Below are positions 9,676 to 17,694 of a stretch of 64,000 nucleotides of DNA, in pieces. The stretch is taken from positions 16,624 to 80,623 of the forward strand of contig JAHEEC010000001.1 of the NCBI GenBank assembly GCA_024640885.1. The letters are read 5' to 3'. Position numbers and translations under genes: made by a program. Source of the stretch: Bacteroidota bacterium. GTDB lineage: Bacteria > Bacteroidota > Bacteroidia > Bacteroidales > GCA-2748055. Each line of letters starts with the position of its first letter. Position 1 is the first letter of the stretch. The notes beneath the pieces are model-generated. The model did no database searches, was not told the DNA's origin, and saw only the letters and a list, made by a program, of their open reading frames with translations.

Positions 9676-11202
9676 TTATTGAACCTTCAACATCTGGCTG
9701 AGCTGACTCTCATTGTTCAGCCGGTCCAGTGCCGCGACCCGGAAAATTCCCGGCCTGATCCCGTTTTCAAACCGGAGGTTCTTTTCCCCTGTTATCATCA
9801 AAATATTTTCGACCTTTTTCAGAAACCGCTCCTCATTCAATTCGTACCTGTAAACCACAAAAAACCTGGCGCGGTCCATTTCATTTTCAAACTCTTCAAC
9901 ATCCCAGACCAGTGCATTGCCTTCCACTCTCAAATTGAAGGGGGCACCGGGAGCTTCTCCATCAATCCATGGCATGGGTGGCACCAGTGCAGCAGTGGAA
10001 CAATATTTTTTCTGGAGTTTCCTGTTCAGGGATAGCAGGTCCTCACGAAAAAAATGGTGGCTGCTGAAGAAGCCAAATCCATCCAATCCTTCGCAGGAAC
10101 GAATGATATCTATTTGCTGCAGGAAAAATTTATCCTTTCGCCAGAGCCTGTATTCCGATTTTGAGTCGATCCGGTAAGGTGCGAGTCCCACATACATTGA
10201 CCTGCCATAACCGAAATCGTTCCACCAATGCGCCAGGGTGGAGAAATCTGCAGCCGGATGGTCATCACGCCAGTACAACTGCGGCATTAAATAATCGATC
10301 CATCCTTCCCTTTGCCAGTGTATTACATCTGCATAGAGCCCGTCATAATTACTTGTTCCCGCACTGGTTTCTGATCCCCGTGGATCTTCAGCGCGGTTCC
10401 TCCATACACCAAAGGGGCTGATTCCGAATTTCACCCAGGGTTTTTCTTCCTTGATGGTACGTGACAGGATTTGAATGACGGTATCCACGTTGTGTCTTCT
10501 CCATTGGTCAATCTGTCCAGGATAGAAATCACCTCCGTATGCTGCGAAATCAGTGCTATCCGGCAATTCCTCACCGCGGATCTCGTAGGGATAAAAATAA
10601 TCATCAAAATGGATCGCATCCACATCATATCTTTTCACCACATCCAGTACGACTGACCTTAAATACCCCCATACCTCTGGATTGGCAGGGGAAAAATAGG
10701 CTTTTGATCCATAATTAAAGGACCATTCGGGGTGTGCATGGATGATGTGATCTTCACTCAGTTCCTCCCTGAGGCTCAGTTTGATGCGGTAGGGATTGAA
10801 CCAGGCATGCAGTTCCATTCCTCTCCGGTGTGCTTCCTCGATCCAGTATTGGAGGGGATCATAAAATGGGTCGGGTGCTTTTCCCTGAGCACCGGTGAGG
10901 TATCTTGACCAGGGTTCGAGAGATGAACTGTATATGGCATCTGCGGATGGCCGGACCTGCAGAATAATTGCATTGATTCCATTCCTTCGGTGGCGTTCCA
11001 GGATTTCAACTATTTCCTGCTGTTGCTCAAGGGAATTTAAACCCGGTTTTGAGGGCCAGTCAATATTCGCCACAGTGGATACCCATACACCCCTGAATTC
11101 ACGCCTGGGTGCCTGTCCATTTAAAGGTTGTATGACCAATATTGGTGCATAAACCAAAATGTGAAGAGCGATCCTGAAAAACTGCAATAAGCACTGGTTC
11201 AT
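9676..11202 (-). CDS. GHL10/DUF187 family (YngK/DigH-like) glycosyl hydrolase-like secreted protein
   Basis: RREFRGVWVSTVANIDWPSKPG, IILQVRPSADAIYSSSLEPWSRYLTG, LHAWFNPYRI, DAIHFDDYFYPY, FGISPFGVWRN. Track start is 11268; Met at 11202 followed by a hydrophobic signal-like segment is more likely. Confidence 0.9.
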   Translation of the reverse strand: MNQCLLQFFRIALHILVYAPILVIQPLNGQAPRREFRGVWVSTVANIDWPSKPGLNSLEQQQEIVEILERHRRNGINAIILQVRPSADAIYSSSLEPWSRYLTGAQGKAPDPFYDPLQYWIEEAHRRGMELHAWFNPYRIKLSLREELSEDHIIHAHPEWSFNYGSKAYFSPANPEVWGYLRSVVLDVVKRYDVDAIHFDDYFYPYEIRGEELPDSTDFAAYGGDFYPGQIDQWRRHNVDTVIQILSRTIKEEKPWVKFGISPFGVWRNRAEDPRGSETSAGTSNYDGLYADVIHWQREGWIDYLMPQLYWRDDHPAADFSTLAHWWNDFGYGRSMYVGLAPYRIDSKSEYRLWRKDKFFLQQIDIIRSCEGLDGFGFFSSHHFFREDLLSLNRKLQKKYCSTAALVPPMPWIDGEAPGAPFNLRVEGNALVWDVEEFENEMDRARFFVVYRYELNEERFLKKVENILMITGEKNLRFENGIRPGIFRVAALDRLNNESQLSQMLKVQ

Positions 11203-11312
11203 AATGATTATGATATTTTCAACTATAAATATATAGCAACAATTACTATTATCATTGAAATTTGTCATACATCATTCGTATTATAAATACATGTTATAGA
11301 ACAGGTCTCTTG

Positions 11313-11346
11313 TTTGGTCCTATTTAACAATGCATCTCTAAATTTG
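11313..11346 (+). promoter_or_regulatory. Candidate Bacteroidota promoter for the DUF4623 gene (TTTG / TAAATTTG)
   Basis: TTTG at 11313-11316 and TAAATTTG at 11339-11346, 22-nt spacer; upstream of ATG 11401. Confidence 0.5.
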
Positions 11347-11370
11347 GTATTGCTGATAATCGCACCAAAT
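11342..11370. promoter_or_regulatory. Candidate operator: inverted repeat ATTTGGT-N15-ACCAAAT
   Basis: Perfect 7-bp arms at 11342-11348 and 11364-11370, centre-to-centre 22 bp, overlapping and just downstream of the -7 box. Confidence 0.4.
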
Positions 11371-11400
11371 AAAAGCTTTCGATCATTTAATTCTTTCACT

Positions 11401-12822
11401 ATGAAAAAACCTTTACTCTTGACAATTTGTGCCCTCTTTTTCACCCTGATGATTCGAGCACAGGGTGATACGGCCTTCGTAGAGGTATGGGCCCTATTTG
11501 GGGAAAATGCACCCGCATGGTTTACGGATGGCAGTGAGGTTGAACAGGGAGACCCCTCCTTTGCAGCCTCGGAACGAGGCATTGTATACAGTGATGTTTC
11601 CGGGCACGTCTACATTTCCAGCCGTCATCCCGAAGATGTGGACAAGGACGGCACACTGGATTGGGGTGAGCCCCATGTGTACATCGTTGATCCTGAAACC
11701 GGAGAACCACCCCTGTTTGGACTGGCCCAGTTGCTCACATCGGGGATCAGGTCCTCAGATGAATTCTTTGGCGGCGGTTACCCCCTGAACAATGTCACCG
11801 TGTCTGATGACGGAAGCATCTTTGCCTGCAATATGACCCTTGCATCCGGGCCGGATATTGTCTCTGAAGGGGGTGTCTCTGTGAAGGCATTCAGGGTTTA
11901 TCGCTGGAGCTGGGAACAGGACATCCCGCAGGTGGTCATAGACTACAAGGAGGGCGGGTACCGGCTGGGTGATAAATTCAGTGTACTGGGGAACTGGGAT
12001 GAAGTTGCCTATATCTACGCAGCACCCGGGGAATCCAACAAGCTTCTGAGGTGGAAAGTCACCGCAGGAGTGGTGGATGCAGCCCCCACGATCATCACCT
12101 TGCAGGACATTACCAATGCAGGAACCTCAATCACCGTGGCAGATGTTCCGGGGAAATCCGACTGGATCTATGTGAGCGGAAGAGGTTTTATGCCCACCCT
12201 GTTCACCACTTCAGGAGTAAATCTGAGCCAGGTGGCCATTTCCACCGAAAACATGCCGGGCACACCTGTGGCAGGGCGAATCATTGAATTTGGCGGAAGA
12301 AATTACATGGGAATGTTCTGTGATGACCAGAGTGCTTTTGTATTTGATATCACAAAACAGGGTGAAAATGTGACAGATGTGGATGTGATAGGGTATTCCC
12401 CTACCTTCGGAACTGTCTATGAAAATGCCTATGGTGAGGGTGCGGTTGAATTCGGGATCATCGATAACCAGCTTTATATTTTTGTATGTGCTCCTTCCAA
12501 CGGAATTGCCTGTTACCGCATTGATGGCATCAACCACACCTCAGTGGAGAAAGTGATTTCCAACACTTTCAATATATCTGCATATCCAAATCCGGCTGCT
12601 GATTTTACGACCATCAGGTTCACCCTGCCCATGGGTGCAACTGAGGCTGTGGCTGTAAAACTGTATGACATGTCGGGTCGCTTCATGGGAATCACAGCGG
12701 GCAAAGCCGAAGGCGGACCCCAGGAGATTCGCATCAATACCTCAACACTCTCAGGTGGGCAATACATTTACCAGGTTGTCTATCAAAATGAAATCAATAT
12801 TGGAAAACTGATTATTGAATAA
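11401..12822 (+). CDS. DUF4623-type beta-propeller-like secreted protein with T9SS type A sorting tail
   Basis: Starts ATGAAAAAACCTTTACTC (signal peptide); C-term NISAYPNPAADFTTIRFTLP...GGQYIYQVVYQNEINIGKLIIE. Track start 11314 lies upstream of the promoter candidate. Confidence 0.75.
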   Translation: MKKPLLLTICALFFTLMIRAQGDTAFVEVWALFGENAPAWFTDGSEVEQGDPSFAASERGIVYSDVSGHVYISSRHPEDVDKDGTLDWGEPHVYIVDPETGEPPLFGLAQLLTSGIRSSDEFFGGGYPLNNVTVSDDGSIFACNMTLASGPDIVSEGGVSVKAFRVYRWSWEQDIPQVVIDYKEGGYRLGDKFSVLGNWDEVAYIYAAPGESNKLLRWKVTAGVVDAAPTIITLQDITNAGTSITVADVPGKSDWIYVSGRGFMPTLFTTSGVNLSQVAISTENMPGTPVAGRIIEFGGRNYMGMFCDDQSAFVFDITKQGENVTDVDVIGYSPTFGTVYENAYGEGAVEFGIIDNQLYIFVCAPSNGIACYRIDGINHTSVEKVISNTFNISAYPNPAADFTTIRFTLPMGATEAVAVKLYDMSGRFMGITAGKAEGGPQEIRINTSTLSGGQYIYQVVYQNEINIGKLIIE

Positions 12823-12845
12823 TTGTCTAACTAAACGTTCGAAAA

Positions 12846-15800
12846 ATGAGAAAAGGATTTACCTATTTATTAATGCTGGTTGCCGCCCTCCTGATTATAG
12901 GAAGTGATGTGGTATCCGCACAGACGCTGACCGATTCATGGTCAGCCGCTCCAGCATGGAACAACTCTTCCTATTACCGGGGATTCGCATATGGAAATAA
13001 CCGGCTCTATGTGGCCGGACGCCCCGCAGGAACAGCCAGTGTGGAGGTTATCAATTCGCTCACCGGCGGGGATGTCAAATCACTTGATCACACCGGCATT
13101 CTTGACCTTACATTTGACCTTGCAGATGCTGAATTCAGCAATGACGGCTCCATTCTTGCCGCGCCCCTGACCCTTAATGCAAGTGCCGAAACAGGCTGGG
13201 GAGCGGGATTTTATACCATTTACCGCTGGGCTGATGAAATGAGCAAGCCTGAACCCTTTATCGTATATAAAGGTGCCGGACGCATTGATATGTTCACAGT
13301 GGTGGGCGATGTGACAGGAAATGGAACTGTCATGGGCGGTGTCAGCGCAACAAGAACAGTCTGGGGATATGCGATCCTCGGGGGTGTAATCTCGGATGCG
13401 ATCGAGTTAACGCTGGATGAGAACATCGCAACCGGTGCTGTGGGGGTGGTTTACCCTGCAGGCTTAACACCTGCTGACGGATTCTGGTACAACAACGATG
13501 CCATTACCCCTACCCTGTGCAATGATACCGGAGGTGTGGTAGGCGCCATTCCCGCAGAGCTTTTTACTGGCAATACCGGGCAGATAAAGGCCTTCACTTA
13601 TGATTCGAAGAGCTACCTCCTGGTGGCTGATGACGGCAAAGCCAAATTGATCAATATCACCGGGAAACAGCCCGGGGAACTCACAGTGGACGATATCGTA
13701 CACACCACGCAGGGTGTGTATAACATCAACCAGGATGTAGATTACAGGATCGGTGCTGACGGATCGCTGGCCATCTTTTCGTTTTCGGCTAACAACGGCA
13801 TCTACTCTGCCTCCACCGAAGCTGCTCCGGTAGCTTCCGACCCTGCCATTGACGGCCTCACTCTGGTGGACCAGATCGTAACTGCCGCATACACCTACGG
13901 TGACCTGAACGGTGACCTGGAAGGTGCCTCTGAGATCAAGTGGTATATAGCCGACGATGCTGAGGGTACAAACAAAGCAGAGATTGTGGCCAATGCCGGG
14001 AATACAACCTACACTATAGTGGCCGGGGATATGGAGAAGTTTATCTCCTTTTCAGTTTTGGCTGTGGCTGCCACAGGGACAGCTTCAGAACCATCATACC
14101 TGGCTGAATCGAATTGGTATGGGCCCATTGCAGCCGCAGATGCCAAGGCACCTGTTGCCTCCGACCTGGCCATTGCCGGGCCGTTGGCCGTTGATGAAGA
14201 ACTCGTGGCATCATACACATACAGTGATGAAAACGGTGATCCGGAGGGTGCCTCCGTACTGACATGGTTTGCGGCAGATGATGCAGCGGGCACAAACAAA
14301 GCCCAGCTGGCTTCTGATACCCTGAAATATAAAGTGCTGCCCGCAGATGCAGGTAAATTCATTCTTTTTGAGGTGACCCCCGTTGCTACCAGCGGAGTGC
14401 TCCTTGAAGGGGAGACTGTTTTCGTGGCTTCTGACTCGGCTGTATTCTTCCCTGATTTTCTGCCCGTGGCATCGGAACTTGCCATTGCAGGCCGTGAAGA
14501 GGTGGATGGGACATTGACAGGAAGCTATGTCTACAGCGATCTGAACGGTGATGAGGAGGGTCCAACCCTGTTGAAATGGTACCGGGCTGATGATGCCACC
14601 GGAACCAACCAGGTAGAGGTCGCCACAGATACATTGACCTATACACTTGTTGCAGATGATGAAGGGAAATATATGCTCTTCGAAGTGACCCCGGTTACCG
14701 CAGATACCGTTGCGGGTGATCCGGCATCTGTTTCCACCGGTGCCATAGCTGCCAAACCCGCTCCAGAAGCTCCAGTGGCATCCGATGTAACGTTACACGG
14801 AACTCCGGAGGTTGGGGTGGTTCTGTATGGTTCATACACTTACAGTGACCGCACAGACGATCCGGAAGGGGAATCCATTCACAAATGGTACACTGCAGAT
14901 GATGCAGCAGGTGCCAACAAAGCAGAGATTGCTTCAGCAGCTGGCTCCTATGTGCTGCTCGTCACAGAAGATCTGGTTGGTAAACACATCGGGTATGAAA
15001 TCACACCCGTGGCTACGGAAGGTGAATTGCTGGAAGGTGAGCCAGTCCTCGTAGTATCAGCCAGTGCAGCTGTAGCCTCCACCAATGACGGTGACTTCGA
15101 AAGGATGTGGATGAGGGCTGCCAAGGTTGAATCCCTGGCCGAATATATTGGCACCGGAAGTACCGAACGCGGCTTTGCTGTTGGTGAGGACCATATCTAT
15201 GTGGCCAGCCGCAACGGTGGAACCAAATTGCTGGTGGTTGATAAGACCAACGGTGCACTGATCTCCCATATGGATACCGAAGGAATGAACGTGGGGCTGT
15301 TCCCCATCAGTGATGTGGAGGTCTCCAGTGACGGTCAGATCCTGGCCTGCCCGCTGCAATTGAATTCAAGCACCGAGCCTTTCGTAGTTTATAAATGGAG
15401 CGACGAACTTGCTGCTCCCACCAGGTTTATCGAATATACCTCCACAGCCGCCATGCGTCTGGGTGACAAGTTTACCGTCATTGGAGACGTATCGGGTGAC
15501 GCTGTGATCTATGCAGTGGCTTCTGCAGGTAACACAGTGGTGCGTTGGGTTGTAACCGGCGGTATTGTTGATACGGGAACCGAGATCACACTTGAAAATG
15601 TGACATCAGTTGGATCCACTCCGGCCGCAGCGCCATTAACCAGTTCCCCTGAATCCGATTTCATCGTGGATGGTCGTGGATTCCAGGCCCAGATCTTTGA
15701 TAAGGATGGCAAATACATCAGTGCGATCGAGGAGGTCGGACAGAGTGGAAATCAGTCCAATTCACCAACGGTATTCTATTACAAAGGTCGGACGCTTGCT

Positions 15801-16895
15801 GCGTTCCACCAGAAGAATGATGGAGGACAGTGGAACATCCTGGTGAAGGACATCACTGCTGTACCGCACATTACCGTAGGTGCTTCCGAGATACTCTCCA
15901 CGGCCAACCAGGAGCTGGGTGGTGTACATGTGGAAGTGGATGCAGACTACTTCCGCCTCTATATGTTATCGGCCAACTACGGCATAGCCCTTTTCCAGGG
16001 ACTGCTGGAGCTGCCGGAAGCCGATTATTCCGAGACCAATGAAGCCGGTGATGCAATCATGGTATGGTTTACCAAGAACATGACCGACTCGGTGGGCAAT
16101 GTGACCGGTTGGACGGTGATGGTCAATGACGTTGAAGTCAGTATAGACACGATCTATGGCACAGGGACAGATCCTGAGGTTCTCACCCTGGAACTTGGCT
16201 CAACCATTGCGGAAGGTGATATGGTCACCGTTGCTTACGACGGTACCGGAAGCGTGACTGCCTTCGATGGAATGCCACTCAATGGTTTCGACGCATTGGA
16301 AGTGGTGAACATTGTCGGGGCAGCAGCCCCCGCAGCAACGGATGTCACCGTGACAGGCGACCTCTTTGTGGGATCATCTCTGACAGGAAGCTACACCTAT
16401 TCCGATGCCAATGGTGATCTTGAGGAAGGATCCTCCTACCAGTGGTACTATGCGAGTGATGCTGCTGGCAGCGACGCTCTGAAACTGCTGGGTGAGAATG
16501 GGACTTCATACGTGGTGACTGATGACATGAGGGATAAATATGTGGCCTTCGAAGTAACACCCGCCACCACCACAGGTGGACTCGATTACCTGGTCGGTGA
16601 AGCCGCGAGGTCCGGATTCGTCCAGATATCCACCGTGGGAATGGAGCTGGGCCGCTTCGCCTCTATTTCGGTCTATCCAAACCCATTTAACGGGATATTG
16701 ACCGTGGAAAATTGCAACTCCTTCAACCACATCACGATCATTGATGTGACAGGCAAGGTTCAGATGCAGTTTGAAACCCTCAATGAAAACAGGATAGAGT
16801 TGAACATGGAAAGATTCCAGAAAGGAGTTTACTTCATGAAACTCACTAATTCTGACGGCGGAACAGAAACATTCCGCTTAATAAAAGTTCAATAA
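12846..16895 (+). CDS. Large T9SS-exported protein: two DUF4623-like propeller segments, five Ig-like repeats, SwmB-like segment, C-terminal sorting tail
   Basis: 1349 aa; repeats of APVASDLAIAG...GSYTYSDxNGDxEGxSxxKWYxADDAxGTNKAE...; C-term SISVYPNPFNGILTVENC...GVYFMKLTNSDGGTETFRLIKVQ. Confidence 0.85.
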   Translation: MRKGFTYLLMLVAALLIIGSDVVSAQTLTDSWSAAPAWNNSSYYRGFAYGNNRLYVAGRPAGTASVEVINSLTGGDVKSLDHTGILDLTFDLADAEFSNDGSILAAPLTLNASAETGWGAGFYTIYRWADEMSKPEPFIVYKGAGRIDMFTVVGDVTGNGTVMGGVSATRTVWGYAILGGVISDAIELTLDENIATGAVGVVYPAGLTPADGFWYNNDAITPTLCNDTGGVVGAIPAELFTGNTGQIKAFTYDSKSYLLVADDGKAKLINITGKQPGELTVDDIVHTTQGVYNINQDVDYRIGADGSLAIFSFSANNGIYSASTEAAPVASDPAIDGLTLVDQIVTAAYTYGDLNGDLEGASEIKWYIADDAEGTNKAEIVANAGNTTYTIVAGDMEKFISFSVLAVAATGTASEPSYLAESNWYGPIAAADAKAPVASDLAIAGPLAVDEELVASYTYSDENGDPEGASVLTWFAADDAAGTNKAQLASDTLKYKVLPADAGKFILFEVTPVATSGVLLEGETVFVASDSAVFFPDFLPVASELAIAGREEVDGTLTGSYVYSDLNGDEEGPTLLKWYRADDATGTNQVEVATDTLTYTLVADDEGKYMLFEVTPVTADTVAGDPASVSTGAIAAKPAPEAPVASDVTLHGTPEVGVVLYGSYTYSDRTDDPEGESIHKWYTADDAAGANKAEIASAAGSYVLLVTEDLVGKHIGYEITPVATEGELLEGEPVLVVSASAAVASTNDGDFERMWMRAAKVESLAEYIGTGSTERGFAVGEDHIYVASRNGGTKLLVVDKTNGALISHMDTEGMNVGLFPISDVEVSSDGQILACPLQLNSSTEPFVVYKWSDELAAPTRFIEYTSTAAMRLGDKFTVIGDVSGDAVIYAVASAGNTVVRWVVTGGIVDTGTEITLENVTSVGSTPAAAPLTSSPESDFIVDGRGFQAQIFDKDGKYISAIEEVGQSGNQSNSPTVFYYKGRTLAAFHQKNDGGQWNILVKDITAVPHITVGASEILSTANQELGGVHVEVDADYFRLYMLSANYGIALFQGLLELPEADYSETNEAGDAIMVWFTKNMTDSVGNVTGWTVMVNDVEVSIDTIYGTGTDPEVLTLELGSTIAEGDMVTVAYDGTGSVTAFDGMPLNGFDALEVVNIVGAAAPAATDVTVTGDLFVGSSLTGSYTYSDANGDLEEGSSYQWYYASDAAGSDALKLLGENGTSYVVTDDMRDKYVAFEVTPATTTGGLDYLVGEAARSGFVQISTVGMELGRFASISVYPNPFNGILTVENCNSFNHITIIDVTGKVQMQFETLNENRIELNMERFQKGVYFMKLTNSDGGTETFRLIKVQ
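13821..15080 (+). repeat. Four tandem coding repeats (about 100 aa Ig-like modules); a fifth copy at about 16323-16630
   Basis: Module starts at 13821 (APVASDPAIDG), 14148 (APVASDLAIAG), 14460 (LPVASELAIAG), 14769 (APVASDVTLHG) and 16323 (AAPAATDVTVTG), each followed by a (G/A)SYTYSD-like strand. Confidence 0.88.
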
Positions 16896-16905
16896 ATCTC
16901 TCTTT

Positions 16906-16941
16906 AGAAGGGCAGGTAGTGAAATACCTGCCCTTCTTTTT
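16906..16941 (+). terminator. Strong intrinsic terminator
   Basis: AGAAGGGCAGGTA-GTGAAA-TACCTGCCCTTCT followed by TTTTATT: perfect 13-bp stem just after the 12846-16895 gene. Confidence 0.85.
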
Positions 16942-16978
16942 ATTAAAATCCAAATGCTTACTTTTTAACTCTCCTGAA

Positions 16979-17683
16979 ATGAAGAGGCTTTTATTTCTGT
17001 GCGCGATGATCATGGCAGCACATGCTTCAATTGCACAGCCAATCAGGATTAAAAAAATAAAGAAAATCCCGGTGGAGCGTCACGTATATTTCGCATCCTT
17101 CGGGAATAAGAGCCATGAAATTATTTTGTCTGGTCAGGACCGGCAGGCGATCTCATTTTATAACACCAGAAACAGGAGGGAAAAACCCATATCCGAATTG
17201 AAGGATGCATTGCCAGTTCCCGGGTCAGCTGGAGATGCTCCTGTACACGCAAGAGGGAATGGTAAAAAAATCGAACTCATAATGGCCGATTCCACACATG
17301 CAACCATTGCACCTGCGGGAGAATGCTTTTATATCTGGGTTTCTGTTTCACCCGATGGGAAGAGGCTGCTTTTCACTGCTGCAGGGAAAGGGTCCTATGT
17401 GTCTGACCTGGAAGGTCAAATCATCTCCGAACTCGGATACCTGAATGCTCCCGCCTGGGTCAACGATAACTGGGTGGTGGGAATGAACGACCTGGATGAT
17501 GGACACCAGGTAACTTCCTCCGATGTGATCGCAGTCAGCATCCCTGCCGGGAACAGGCAGAATCTGACTCTTGATCTTGAGGAGATTGCCCTTGATCCCA
17601 GTGTCTCTGTGGCTGCCGACCGCATTGCATTTCATAATTTGAAAGGCGAGGTGTTCATCATGAAGATCAGAATCCGGGATTAA
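16979..17683 (+). CDS. Secreted TolB/PD40-like beta-propeller protein (hypothetical)
   Basis: MKRLLFLCAMIMAAHASIAQP signal peptide; SPDGKRLLFTAAGKGSYVSDLEGQ-type repeats. The track's 16919 start lies inside the terminator loop, so ATG 16979 is preferred. Confidence 0.7.
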   Translation: MKRLLFLCAMIMAAHASIAQPIRIKKIKKIPVERHVYFASFGNKSHEIILSGQDRQAISFYNTRNRREKPISELKDALPVPGSAGDAPVHARGNGKKIELIMADSTHATIAPAGECFYIWVSVSPDGKRLLFTAAGKGSYVSDLEGQIISELGYLNAPAWVNDNWVVGMNDLDDGHQVTSSDVIAVSIPAGNRQNLTLDLEEIALDPSVSVAADRIAFHNLKGEVFIMKIRIRD

Positions 17684-17694
17684 GAATTGGGTGT

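Noticed and set aside
13821-15080. Tandem repeats as a CRISPR-like or noncoding repeat array
   Set aside because: Periodicity (about 310 nt) is in frame and encodes diverged Ig-like protein modules.
16919-16978. GTG start at 16919 for the PD40-like protein
   Set aside because: Position falls inside the loop/stem of a strong terminator; ATG 16979 gives a good signal peptide.
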